A stretch of DNA of 44,677 bases from Acidobacteriota bacterium (GTDB taxonomy: Bacteria; Acidobacteriota; UBA6911; RPQK01; JADFOI01), in contig JADFOI010000011.1 in the NCBI GenBank assembly GCA_022562935.1, forward strand, positions 1 through 44,677, given 5' to 3'. Below the pieces are notes generated by a model. It saw nothing but the letters and a program-made list of their open reading frames with translations, ran no database searches and was not told the DNA's origin. A program made the translations under genes and the position numbers. The first letter of the stretch is position 1. Each line of letters begins with the position of its first letter. Below, in pieces: positions 30,933 to 40,800 of this stretch.

Positions 30933-32096
30933 ATGGTTAGAAAACTGCTTCTATTTTTTCTTTCACTTCCCCTTCTAGTCCTATCCTCCTGCGGTGGCGA
31001 AGCCTCGACGGCCACCTTTAGTCGTATCAGTAAGAACCAGTTCGTCACCATTGCCTCGGTGCCTTTTGAGGGACCGTTACTGTACCAAAAGAGTCAGGGT
31101 TGGGCCGGACCCGATGCTGAGTTGGGTCGGCTCGTGGTGGAAAAGATCTCCGAAGCCATTGAAGGGAGAGACAAGCTTGAGGGCAGGTGGATTGGAATGC
31201 AGCATGCGACTCTGGCTACTGCGCTTGCCAACTCGGAGGTGGATATCGCTCTAGGCGTGTTCGGTATCACCGAGACTCGAAAGGAGCTGGTGGCCTTTTC
31301 CGAACCCTACTACACCTCCCAGCTGATCCTTGTCATCAATCCCACCCACCGGGATGTCAGGCCCAATCTTTTGGATGGGATAGAGGTTGGTGTTCGGGAA
31401 GGTACCGCCGTTGAGGAACTGGTGAAAGAGAAATTCGGCGGAAGCACGATCGTCCCCTTCAAGAGTCTTGACGATGCCATTTTAGCCCTGAGAAGAGCCG
31501 AGATCGGTGCCGTCATTGATGATCAGTACATGGCCGCTTTCGCCCTGGACACGGTGCCCGGAGTGGGGCACCTTGAAATCGTTCCCGAAGTCGTAGGGAC
31601 TGTGGACACGGCAATCGCGGTGCAGAAAAAAGATACTCGTCTGCTGGAAATGGTCAATGAGGTCATTGCCCACGTGAAGTCTGAAGACCTGTACAGTCAG
31701 TGGCTTCAAGAGGAAGCCGAGGCTCAGCTGGCTCAAGTCCAGGAGCGCCACCCGGAGAGATTGGAAAGGGACCGTCAGGCCGTACTTCCCCGGCGCGTGG
31801 TCATCCAAGTCAGTAAGGATAACAACAACGATTTCGACATCTATCGAATGGCCAACTTGACCTTTACTCTCACCGATGAAAAAAGTGGCCAATCCTACAA
31901 TTCCTCCCGGATCGATTTCAAAGGTAGTACGGGAAGCGCCAGCGTCACCGTTCGGCCTGGAAGGTACAAGCTTATGGTCAGGAAGATGAACAACTGGTCC
32001 CCCGGCATCGTGGTGGTCCAGCCCTCCGATCCGGAGCGACTCACCATTAAAATTCGGCTGCAAATGGGCGGTCAGGTGAGGATGACCAGAGGTTAG
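30933..32096 (+). CDS. Solute-binding lipoprotein (SBP_bac_3 type) with an extra C-terminal domain
   Basis: The 387-aa protein has a lipoprotein signal LLVLSSCGG (Cys20). Residues 35-260 show the family 3 binding-protein pattern: GPDAELGRLVVEKI, ATLATALANSEVDIALGVFGITETRKELVAFSEPYYTSQLI, VGVREGTAVEEL, and LRRAEIGAVIDD. From about residue 285 an added beta-rich domain follows (RRVVIQVSKDNN, YKLMVRKMNNWSPGIVVV), which ordinary amino acid-binding proteins lack. No permease is adjacent. It may sense or bind amino acid-like ligands; ligand unknown. Ribosome binding site GAGGTG precedes ATG 30933. Confidence 0.82.
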   Translation: MVRKLLLFFLSLPLLVLSSCGGEASTATFSRISKNQFVTIASVPFEGPLLYQKSQGWAGPDAELGRLVVEKISEAIEGRDKLEGRWIGMQHATLATALANSEVDIALGVFGITETRKELVAFSEPYYTSQLILVINPTHRDVRPNLLDGIEVGVREGTAVEELVKEKFGGSTIVPFKSLDDAILALRRAEIGAVIDDQYMAAFALDTVPGVGHLEIVPEVVGTVDTAIAVQKKDTRLLEMVNEVIAHVKSEDLYSQWLQEEAEAQLAQVQERHPERLERDRQAVLPRRVVIQVSKDNNNDFDIYRMANLTFTLTDEKSGQSYNSSRIDFKGSTGSASVTVRPGRYKLMVRKMNNWSPGIVVVQPSDPERLTIKIRLQMGGQVRMTRG

Positions 32097-32162
32097 GAAC
32101 CCGTCCCTTGTTTCCCGAACTCCCGCTCCTGCCCGTGTGATATACTTTTTCCAAACTGACTG

Positions 32163-32190
32163 GGAACTTTTCCCTCTACTGGAAATCTAA
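32163..32190 (+). promoter_or_regulatory. Candidate ECF-sigma (SigE-like) promoter before the sigma factor gene
   Basis: GGAACTT (32163-32169), 16-bp spacer, TCTAA (32186-32190), close to the E. coli sigma-E pattern (GGAACTT, then TCTGA-like). It would allow autoregulation of the sigma factor gene. The start codon (32207) lies only about 17 bp after the -10, so the leader would be very short, which lowers confidence. Confidence 0.35.
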
Positions 32191-32206
32191 ATAACAAGGT
32201 TGCTTT

Positions 32207-32833
32207 ATGGGAGAACTGACCCATTCCATTCACACCAGGGCAGGATTTGAGGAAGGGGAAAGTCTCGTCCTGCGTTTGAAGGAAAAGGACGAGGCAGCTT
32301 TCACCGAGGCCTTCCAGCTTTACAAGGATCTGATCTTTAACCTCTCGTTCAATATGTTGGCCGATAAGTCTGAAGCAATGGATATCACCCAGGAAGTTTT
32401 TCTCACCCTCTATCGGAAAGTTCACCGATTCCGGGGAGAGTGCAGTTTGAAGACCTGGCTTTATCGTGTCGCCCTGAACCAGGTCTCCAATCGGAATCGC
32501 TGGTGGAGACGGCGCTTTCAACATCGAACGATTTCTTTGAGTTTGAACGGGACGTCCGATGAGAAAAAAACAGTGGATCTGATCTCGGATCTTCCCCAAC
32601 CCGACCGGCAACTGCTTTCCCTGGAAGTTCGAAAGGCTCTTCGAGAAGGCATGGATCAGCTTCCCTTTGAACAGCGGGCAGCAGTCACGTTGCGGGATAT
32701 GCATGGATTGAGCTATCAGGAGATCTCGGACGTTTTGGGAGTACACGTCGGAACTGTAAAATCACGAATTGCTCGTGGAAGGAACAGCCTCCGGGAACTT
32801 TTAAAACCTTACTGGAACAGGGGGACTGTATGA
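32207..32833 (+). CDS. ECF RNA polymerase sigma factor
   Basis: 208 aa. Sigma region 2 (FNMLADKSEAMDITQEVFLTLYRKVHRFRGECSLKTWLYRVALNQ) and region 4 (LPFEQRAAVTLRDMHGLSYQEISDVLGVHVGTVKSRIARGRNSLRELL) are complete, as in RpoE/SigW-type factors. It recruits RNA polymerase to stress or envelope promoters. Its stop overlaps the start of the zinc-finger anti-sigma gene (ATGA), the standard cognate pair layout. The gene before it encodes a lipoprotein, which may belong to the regulon. Confidence 0.93.
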   Translation: MGELTHSIHTRAGFEEGESLVLRLKEKDEAAFTEAFQLYKDLIFNLSFNMLADKSEAMDITQEVFLTLYRKVHRFRGECSLKTWLYRVALNQVSNRNRWWRRRFQHRTISLSLNGTSDEKKTVDLISDLPQPDRQLLSLEVRKALREGMDQLPFEQRAAVTLRDMHGLSYQEISDVLGVHVGTVKSRIARGRNSLRELLKPYWNRGTV

Positions 32834-33552
32834 CCTGTCAAGGATTACGCCAACAGATTCACGAGTTTCTGGATGGTGAGTTACCACCCAGGGATTTTGC
32901 GGCCTTCAAGGAGCACGTCAAGCAATGTGCTGGGTGCCAGCGCTACCAGGATGAGTTCAGTTGGCTCAAAAACGCCCTTTCCTTTCAGCGCCTGTCGCAA
33001 TCAGCACAGGAGAAGCTTTGGAAGCGCGTCAGGCTCCGGATTGAGCGCAACTGGAAAACGCGGATTTTGGAGTTTGGTGAGGATTTGCGTGCCTTCTGGC
33101 GGGACCTGGATCGTGGAGTCTTGTGGTCAAAACTGACGGCCGCACCCGTCACTCTGGCATTCTTCGCAATGATTCTGACCCAGTTTGGACAGGTCAAGTT
33201 TCAGGAATATCCGATGATGGCGATTTCGCCCACTTCCGATCCCCTCTCGAGGCCGGTCATCTCTCATGTTTCCGTTCACTACCGAGGTACGGAGATCGAG
33301 GATCTCATGACCGCAGTATGGAAAATCCCCTTCGAGGACTCCTTGTCCCTGGTGGCGAAAATCACACCTGAGGGGTTTGCCACAATTGGAGATATTTTGG
33401 AATACCCCAAGAGTCCTGACCTTCTCGAGGCGGTGGAGCTAACTCTTAGTGGCGGCCAGTTTCAGACGCTAAATACCCAGAGTCTTGACGATTCTTTTGT
33501 GATTTATTCCTTCCAGAAGGTTGACGTCTATGAGAACCGCAGGGGATTGTAG
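32830..33552 (+). CDS. Anti-sigma factor with zinc-binding domain (zf-HC2) and exported C-terminus
   Basis: 240 aa. The N-terminus holds the ZAS motif H29-x3-C33-x2-C36, which binds zinc and holds the sigma factor at the membrane. A probable single membrane segment lies at about 103-120 (TAAPVTLAFFAMILTQFG), leaving a C-terminal periplasmic domain of roughly 120 residues as possible sensor. Start overlaps the sigma gene as ATGA. The sensed signal is unknown. Confidence 0.88.
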   Translation: MTCQGLRQQIHEFLDGELPPRDFAAFKEHVKQCAGCQRYQDEFSWLKNALSFQRLSQSAQEKLWKRVRLRIERNWKTRILEFGEDLRAFWRDLDRGVLWSKLTAAPVTLAFFAMILTQFGQVKFQEYPMMAISPTSDPLSRPVISHVSVHYRGTEIEDLMTAVWKIPFEDSLSLVAKITPEGFATIGDILEYPKSPDLLEAVELTLSGGQFQTLNTQSLDDSFVIYSFQKVDVYENRRGL

Positions 33553-33571
33553 CCGCGAATGCTGTTTGCGG
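33553..33571. terminator. Weak hairpin between convergent genes
   Basis: CCGCGAA (33553-33559) and TTTGCGG (33565-33571) can form a 6-7-bp stem right after the anti-sigma stop, in the 47-bp gap before the convergent propeller gene stop. No T-run follows, so it is only a weak terminator candidate. Confidence 0.25.
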
Positions 33572-33599
33572 GTGTTAGCATCATCCGGGTTAGGGAGTA

Positions 33600-35792
33600 C
33601 TACGGAATCGACACCACGGTCTTTCCGGTTCCGATGTTCCCTGCCGAGTCCACCACCCGCAGGGTAATGGCATGCTCCCCTGGCTCTAAATTTTCAATCC
33701 CCAGTGTGTAGTGTTCCGAGTCACTATCCGCGATTCCATCCCCGGGAAAGAGAATATCCCACGGTCCCGCATCGACCGAATACTCGGCTTGATGGACCAC
33801 ACTCCCTTTGGTTTGAACCGTAAATTCCAGGGTGGCCCGAGTTCCCTCGACTTGCGGCACTCCCAATACCAGGGAAGGGGAGGAATTGGCGATCACAAAG
33901 GACTGACTGACCATCTCACTTTCCAGAGCTTGTGCGGACGGGTTACTGGCACGGTCAGAGACCGCCACTTTGACCCAGTAAGCTCCGTCGGGAAAACTCA
34001 CTCCATCGATGGTGTAGTAGGTCTCCGCCAGATCCTCAACCAACAGTTTCCAGGCAACTTCGTCTTGCCTCCTATAATAAATGGAATACAGGAGATCATC
34101 GCCGTTGGGATCTTCTGCGGTCCAAGACACACTCTGAGCGCCTGCAGAATAGACTCTGCGGGAAGGGGCTTGGGCGGGTTGCGTACCTAATTCGCGAACG
34201 GATCGGGGCAGGAATCTGATGTGAGCCTGGTCGGGGCCGCCCAGGGAAACTCCAGCAGCAGGATTTGCGACCGCGGGTCGGACCAAGGCGATCCCAGGGG
34301 GATGAACGGTAAGAGAGGTGATTTGGGGAGACATGTTGCGTTGGATATAGCTGATCGTTACCGACTCAACGGCATTGCGCTGCGACGTCAAAGCTGTGGA
34401 ATTCCCCTCCTGGAGGAATTCTATTTTCCACTGGAGAAATCGAGCCGGGGGGCTTTCAATCTGGCTTCCCTCAGCGTCACTGTAGGCGTCACTCCAGTCA
34501 TACCAGGTCTGGTCCGGCACTCGGGTATTTCCCGAACGAGTGTAGACTCTCACAGGACGCGACCTGGTATTGCTCATCTGCCAGCCAATCACGCCCCACG
34601 AAGCAAGCATCTCGGCGTCCCGAACTTTCGATTCGTAGACACCGTTGCTCGACGGCTGGGAAAGCAATTCGAAGACCCAGCCCAAATTGCTGGTTGTGGC
34701 ATAAATTCTCCCCTCCCACTCGAGCAGTTGAGTGACCTGCTCCTCGGGACTCTCACTGAGAAGGGTTACGAATTTACGGGAATCTATGGATAGAATCCGA
34801 CCCTTGTTTCCTGTGGCTACCAAAAGGTTGCCGTTGCTTCGGATGAGCAGATCGAAGGCCAGTTCATCATCGGAAGCGTAGAGGAGATTCACCAAGTTCT
34901 CCCTGTCGATCTTATAGATCTCCAGCCCGGTCCCTTCCCCTGTGCCTAAAATCACCAGTGTGACCTCTCCGGGATTCCCTGCTGTTTCAGCCGAACTCGG
35001 CGTCTCGGGGACAGACTTCTCTTCTGGATCCTCGGGCCTCATCAGGGCAGCGGCATAGATATTTCCGTACCGATCCACGGTAATGGCCTTGATCTCGCGC
35101 AGAGGTGAATCGTGAATCACAAAAGGTGATCCGTTGGAGGAAATGCGCAACAGCAAACCTCCCGGTGCAGTGCCAGCCAAGAGATTTCCATCCAGGTCCC
35201 ACTCCAGCGCGGTAATGTGTGTTTCTTTACTGTCGTAGAAAACGTCACCTTGTCCCTGTGGATTGACCTTGTAGATCCTCCCCTTGGGACCGGTCCCAAC
35301 GAAGAGATTATTCTGCCCATCAATGGCCAGCGTCCAAATGTACTTTTCGTCTGGATCAAAAAAGACTTCGGCTTCGCCTCGATCGTTGATCCGGTACACC
35401 TTGCCACCCGGCCCAGCTCCTGCATAAACCCGACCCAGGGAATCAACGGCTAAGGCGTAGACTGCCGCATCTTCCACCCTCGCCCATTCGCTCCCTTGCC
35501 CTCTGGGATTGACCCGAAAAATCTTTCCATTGTTGCCGGTACCCACATAGAGGTTACCGCCTTGATCCACGACAGCTGAGTAGATAAACGCTTCCTCAGT
35601 ATCGATCAGCGGTTCAAGAGCAGGTGCCAAAATCAGTTTACCGTCACTGGTGACCGAGACTCCTGTGAACTCCCCCTGAAGAAATTCACTCTGTTCGGAG
35701 GTCGTCCATCGGGCAGGCTGAGTGGCTTCCAGAAGAGTGGCGGAAAGAAGCAAGAAGATGGCATATGCGGGGAAACTGCTGTGATTCATCAC
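33600..35792 (-). CDS. Exported beta-propeller protein with C-terminal Ig/fibronectin-like domains
   Basis: About 730 aa. A signal peptide is followed by six or more repeats with GxxYVGTGxxGKIxRxxxxG patterns (for example GGNLYVGTGNNGKIFRV, GRVYAGAGPGGKVYRI, NNLFVGTGPKGRIYKV), typical of a beta-propeller. The C-terminal half has Ig-like strands (PNGDDLLYSIYYR, YYTIDGVSFPDGAYWVKV, EPGEHAITLRVVDSAGN). Likely a periplasmic or surface binding protein; ligand unknown. The start could be GTG 35792 or the next ATG at 35789; no good ribosome binding site. It follows the S55 protease gene by 25 bp, probably in one operon. Confidence 0.75.
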   Translation of the reverse strand: MMNHSSFPAYAIFLLLSATLLEATQPARWTTSEQSEFLQGEFTGVSVTSDGKLILAPALEPLIDTEEAFIYSAVVDQGGNLYVGTGNNGKIFRVNPRGQGSEWARVEDAAVYALAVDSLGRVYAGAGPGGKVYRINDRGEAEVFFDPDEKYIWTLAIDGQNNLFVGTGPKGRIYKVNPQGQGDVFYDSKETHITALEWDLDGNLLAGTAPGGLLLRISSNGSPFVIHDSPLREIKAITVDRYGNIYAAALMRPEDPEEKSVPETPSSAETAGNPGEVTLVILGTGEGTGLEIYKIDRENLVNLLYASDDELAFDLLIRSNGNLLVATGNKGRILSIDSRKFVTLLSESPEEQVTQLLEWEGRIYATTSNLGWVFELLSQPSSNGVYESKVRDAEMLASWGVIGWQMSNTRSRPVRVYTRSGNTRVPDQTWYDWSDAYSDAEGSQIESPPARFLQWKIEFLQEGNSTALTSQRNAVESVTISYIQRNMSPQITSLTVHPPGIALVRPAVANPAAGVSLGGPDQAHIRFLPRSVRELGTQPAQAPSRRVYSAGAQSVSWTAEDPNGDDLLYSIYYRRQDEVAWKLLVEDLAETYYTIDGVSFPDGAYWVKVAVSDRASNPSAQALESEMVSQSFVIANSSPSLVLGVPQVEGTRATLEFTVQTKGSVVHQAEYSVDAGPWDILFPGDGIADSDSEHYTLGIENLEPGEHAITLRVVDSAGNIGTGKTVVSIP

Positions 35793-35817
35793 TTGGAGGT
35801 GTTCGGAAAAATTGTGT

Positions 35818-37626
35818 TTACCTGACGTTAACGCTGATCTCCTGCCGGCCGTTCAGAACAAACTCTGTTGCCGGCAATTCGTGCTCAACGTAAATGACCT
35901 CACCCATAGGCTTCAGTTCACCAGCGGTCTTCCGCGAACCGTAGAGTGCCAGCAGAGAGGGAGGAAGATCGGGCATTCTCTCTCCTGAAATAATGGCTCC
36001 CGCCTGCTCACGGACCAGGCGAATATAGAGGCGATTGTTTTTCTTCAAGTTGTTAATGGCCTCAATCAACTGCTGGAGGCTCTCAGGAATAAACTCGCCC
36101 AGGCCCAGTTCGGCATCCTCGCGAGTCAAGGACATGCCGTCGGCGACCACGATTTTCAAAGGGCCCGGGCTGATTTCCTCGGGGATCTTCACCGGGTATT
36201 TCTTGACCATCGTGTTCCCGTTGGATTGGCGTAAAAACACCGTTAAATGGACTTCCTCTCCCGGGTCCACTTCCAACCGGTCCTGCCAAATTTTCTCCAG
36301 CGTGGCTTCGCGAGTTTGTTCCACCGCGGTAATTTCGACGTCGATTTTCTCCATCACCAACTCATCGAACCCGCTGTTCAAGAGGAAGTTCACCGGAGAA
36401 GCCGCAGCCAGAGCGGCAAAAACGGGACTGCCCACCAAATCAGAAACACTGCTCTCGAAGTTGATGTCGCTTTGCCCTTTGATCGATATGGTGCACTTCA
36501 CCTGTATCGTTTGGTCGCCTATGGATCGCTCTGAGGAAACGATACTGCTATGGACCGTGAAGCTAATCAGGAAGGGAGTCAGAAAGTTGTCCGTCACCAC
36601 CTCAAAATTCAACTCCTTCACCTCATTCCGACTGGTGTGGAGCCGCAACCTCACCGGGATGAGTTGAGCTTCTTCCCCCGCCACACCCAGGATTCCGGTG
36701 GCACGATCCTGTTTGATGCTCCCGATGAGTTCTAACGTGGCCGAGATCTTCTCACTGGTCATCAGGTTGGGGATAATCGTCAGTACGGCCCCCTTGTTCA
36801 GCGGTAAATCGGTGTAACCTATGCTCAAAAAAGGGTGTCCAAAAGCATAAATCCTGTCGCCTTCGATGTAGGTGGCCGTCCCACTGGCACTGACATCGAT
36901 GTCACCTCGGACCAACTGAACAGTGATGGTCGATCCTGCCTGCAGAGGAGCATCCTCATATGCCTCCATACGGGCCGTCCCCATTCCCCGCACCGGTACC
37001 AGACCCAAAAGCTCCAACTGAGAGGCAAATTGTTGAATGGATCTGGGGGAAAGGCCGGAGAGGCTCAAGGGCGTGGCAATAGGCTGTAACCTTCCCAGGT
37101 CCTGCCTACGGGTAAGTGACGGTTCCACAAAGAATTGGGGAAGTTCGAAATGAGACAAGAAGGAGGGGAGTTGTGTCACATCATACATCTTGTAAGGATT
37201 GACCCTGCGAGCGAGGCGAGGCCGAGTTTCCGGCTTCTCCTTGAAAATATCCACCATTTCACGGATGGGTGTGATGCCGGCGAAAGGTTCCTTGGCAAAG
37301 GGAAAGGCATATGCAACCGCTCCAATCAGTTTGTCCTCGATGTAAACAGGGCTGCCACTCATTCCGGCGAAGACTCCCGTGCGGGCAATCTGACCACCGG
37401 AGAGCCGTGCCAAAATCATATTCTGTTTCGGCCCCACGTTTTTCAGGACACCCAGAATCTCAACCTGGAAGGTGTCGACCCGGGTCCCTTCGAAGACAGT
37501 CTTTCCGTATCCTGTTTGTCCCGGTTGGATCGATTCCAGAGGATAAAATTCAACCGACTGGCCGATCAAGGGAAGGGTGACCAGGGAAAATAGGGCCAAG
37601 GTATGGCTATATTGCCGAAATTTCAT
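35818..37626 (-). CDS. SpoIVB-type S55 peptidase family protein, permuted
   Basis: 602 aa with a signal peptide (ends IGQS). The block GMSGSPVYIEDKLIGAVAYAF (Ser90 the probable nucleophile) corresponds to the C-terminal block of B. subtilis SpoIVB (GMSGSPI... IGAVTHVF), including the strand before it (TVFEGTRVDTFQVEILGV). Here it lies at residues 40-100, and a His-containing segment (IYAFGHPFLSIG) follows far downstream, so the catalytic blocks are in reversed order relative to SpoIVB. It is expected to be a secreted serine protease; target unknown, perhaps its neighbour the propeller protein. It has a good promoter (37677-37706). Confidence 0.78.
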   Translation of the reverse strand: MKFRQYSHTLALFSLVTLPLIGQSVEFYPLESIQPGQTGYGKTVFEGTRVDTFQVEILGVLKNVGPKQNMILARLSGGQIARTGVFAGMSGSPVYIEDKLIGAVAYAFPFAKEPFAGITPIREMVDIFKEKPETRPRLARRVNPYKMYDVTQLPSFLSHFELPQFFVEPSLTRRQDLGRLQPIATPLSLSGLSPRSIQQFASQLELLGLVPVRGMGTARMEAYEDAPLQAGSTITVQLVRGDIDVSASGTATYIEGDRIYAFGHPFLSIGYTDLPLNKGAVLTIIPNLMTSEKISATLELIGSIKQDRATGILGVAGEEAQLIPVRLRLHTSRNEVKELNFEVVTDNFLTPFLISFTVHSSIVSSERSIGDQTIQVKCTISIKGQSDINFESSVSDLVGSPVFAALAAASPVNFLLNSGFDELVMEKIDVEITAVEQTREATLEKIWQDRLEVDPGEEVHLTVFLRQSNGNTMVKKYPVKIPEEISPGPLKIVVADGMSLTREDAELGLGEFIPESLQQLIEAINNLKKNNRLYIRLVREQAGAIISGERMPDLPPSLLALYGSRKTAGELKPMGEVIYVEHELPATEFVLNGRQEISVNVR

Positions 37627-37676
37627 TTGGAAAGCTCTCTCTGCTTTGTCTAGTCCACATGCGACCTAGCTCAAAC

Positions 37677-37706
37677 AGTATACCGAGGGAGAATTCTCCG
37701 GGTCAA
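37677..37706 (-). promoter_or_regulatory. Sigma70-type promoter of the S55 protease/propeller operon, with a palindrome in the spacer
   Basis: Minus strand TTGACC (37706-37701), 18-bp spacer, TATACT (37682-37677). The spacer contains the perfect 12-bp palindrome GGAGAATTCTCC (37688-37699), ideally placed for a repressor or a MerR-type activator. Confidence 0.55.
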
Positions 37707-37838
37707 TGCCCCTGAGTCGCGCCCCCTCTCTAACCTCATGTTGGGAAAGGGTTCTTTGTCAGTGGCGCCTGTCAATATCGGGACTCAGGCATCATTCATT
37801 CATAGAGAGATCTTTACCGGACTTTGACGGAAGTTCAT

Positions 37839-40800
37839 ATGCTCAGACTTGATCGGCTGGAAATGACTGGTTTTAAATCATTTGCGGATAAAACATCTGT
37901 TCGCTTCGAGGAGGGAATCAGCGGCATCGTCGGACCCAACGGTTGTGGTAAATCCAATCTCGCCGATGCGATCGCTTGGGTGCTAGGTAGCGGAACCGCC
38001 CTCAGCCTTCGCGGCGAGAAAATGGATGATGTGATCTTCAGTGGAACCCGCACGCGTCGACCCTCGGGAGTCGTGGAAGCCACCCTTGCCTTTTCTCGAA
38101 CCGACAATGAGCCCATCGTGCTGAAGGAAACGGAGTTTTCCGGCGAAGTCTTGGAAATCAGCCGCAAGCTTTACCGCTCCGGAGAAAGTGTCTACACGGT
38201 CAACCAACGTCGTTGCCGTCTCAAAGATATCCATTCGGTGTTGGAAGAAGCAGGTCTCGGGTTCGCTTCTTATGCCCTCATTGCCCAGGGGAAAATCGGT
38301 TGGTTCCTGCGCGCCAAACCTGTGGAGCGGCGTTCCGTCATCGAAGAAGCTGCCCGGATCACAGGATATAAGAGTCGACGGCGCAGTGCCGAATTGAAAC
38401 TGGAACTGGCCCAGCAGAACCTGCTTCGTGTCAACGACATTATCGGCGAGATCGAACGGCGACTCCGGTCGCTCAAGCGTCAGGCCGCCACAGCCCGCCG
38501 CTACCAAAAAGTGAAGGAGGAGTTCCGACAGGTTCAGCGCCAGAAGTTCGTCAAAGAAGCCCATCAGTTGAAAGTTCGGCTCGAGGTTCTGGAGCGAGAG
38601 TTGGAGCAGCTGAAAACTTCTGAAGACGATGTGGGCAGAGAGTTGGCTCAGGGCGAGAAAGTTCATCACCAGACTCTGGAACAAAGAGAGCAATTGGAAG
38701 CAGCACTGGCTCAATTACGACAGAGTCTCTCGGAAACCCGACTGGAAATGGACCGCACCGAGAATTCCATTCGCTACCATGGTGAGCAAATCGAGGCCAG
38801 CCGGAAATCCCTGGACATGAACGCTGCAGAACAACAGGCCATCGCCCAATCTCTGGAAAAGGTTGGGGAAGAATTGATGCGTTTTCAGTCCGAATATTCC
38901 GATCTGGAAGAAGAGGAGAAACAGATTGAAGCGGCAATCCAAGAGCAGACTGAGCGGGTTGCCCGACATGAAAATGAGGTGCGAGAAGCCGAAAACCGGG
39001 CGGCAGAACTCCAAACAGGCCTGCTGCAACTCTCGGCAGAGACCGCTTCTTTGAATAACCTCAAAGGACAACTTGAGCAGCGGCTCAAGACCGCCCATGC
39101 CAACCGCGAGCGATTGGAAAGAGACCGAGCCCAGCACTCACTGAAATTGGAGGAAAGCTCGACTTGCTTTGCAGACACCCAGGTCAACCTGGAAAAGAAA
39201 AAGTCGGAAGCAACTCTGCTGAGCCAGCAACTCAATGAGCAAAGGGCCAGGAAGACGGAGCTGGAAGGCCAGCTGGAAGAAATCAGAGAAGAAGCGACTG
39301 AAACCCAGCGGCAGCTGATCGCCCAGGAGGAGCGACTGCACTCCCTTCAAGAACTCCAACTCAGTCATGCCCAATATAGCGAAGGAGTGCAGAAGATTCT
39401 GAAGCATCTCAAGTCCACCGATCGCATCAGAACCGAAGGTACCCTTGCTGACTTCATCGAGACAAAGCCTGAATACGAAAGGCTGGTAGAGGAGTTTCTG
39501 GATGAAGAGCTGGAGTACATTCTCGTCGATTCCCTGGAAGAAGCGGTACTTGGAGTCTCCGAGTTAAGGACGCTCAAGAGCGGGAGGTGTACCTTTCTGA
39601 CTCTTTCTTCATCCAACGGATTTCAGAAAAGCAATGGTCCCACTCCAGTTGTTGGATCGGTATCAAGAAACGGTGTTCACGGCACCCTGGCCGACCTGCT
39701 GCAGATGAAACCTGAAATCAAAGATGCCTTTACCCGAACCCTACCCCAGAGAGCCGAGGCCATCGTCGTTTCCGATCTGGAATGCGCTTTCCAACTCGCT
39801 CCCCATTATCCTGAGCGCACTTTCATCACCTTGGCTGGCGAATCCCTCACGCCCCGAGGATTGCTGTCAGCCAGCACTGCGCAGGCCAAGAAACTGGGAC
39901 TGCTGAGTCTGAAACGACAAAAAAGAGAACTGGAAGACCGCATTCTGACGGTGCAGGCCAAACTCTCTGGGCTTCGAGAACGAGAGGAAAAGCACCAGGC
40001 GCAGCTCCAGGCAGCTCTACAGGATTTCACAACCCGGGAAGAATCCCTTCGCCAGCTGGAAAAGGAGATGATCGGCCTGACCCACCAGAAAGGACAGTGG
40101 GAGGGAGAAAAAACGCTCCAAACTCATACACTGAAGGGTCTCACCGACGAGTTGACTCAGTTGCATCTTGAGCAGGAACAACAGGCCGGGAAGGTTCAGG
40201 AAGTCGAACAGCAGTTCGTCGAAAAACAAGCCTCGCAGGCCGAAGACGAGAAGATGCTCTCCCAGACTCAAGAATCCCTGCAGCAGCTCAGGTTAGAGTT
40301 CGGAAGAATTCGCGAGCAGCTTCATTCGGTTTCCTCGGATGGCAAGGTTTTGGATGAACGGCATCTGGCACTGGACCGGACGGTGGAACGGATCGAAGAA
40401 CAGCGAAAGGGTCTCGAGGCTCGAAAGGAAGCCACCCAGGCAACCCGTACACAGACCGAAGAACGATCGGAAAGAATGACGGCGAATCTCGAAAGCCTGG
40501 CCGCAGATTTCTCAAGTCACCAGAAAACCGTGGGACAGCTCACCTCCTCTCTTGAGGAGCGGGAAGAGGAGTACAGCAGGTGGAAGGAAGATTATCCGAA
40601 AAGCGAGAAGCAATTGGTCGACTTGCGAGAGCGCAAAGCAGAGTTGCAGGAAGAGCGGGCCCAGGTGGATGTCGGTCTGGCACGAGTGGAGACTCAACTC
40701 CAGAACATCAACCAACAGTGCATGGAGCGACTTCAAATCTCTGTGGATGAAGCTGCTGTAGGAATCGACCCGGACGAGGTCCCTGCAGAGGTTGTCCGAC

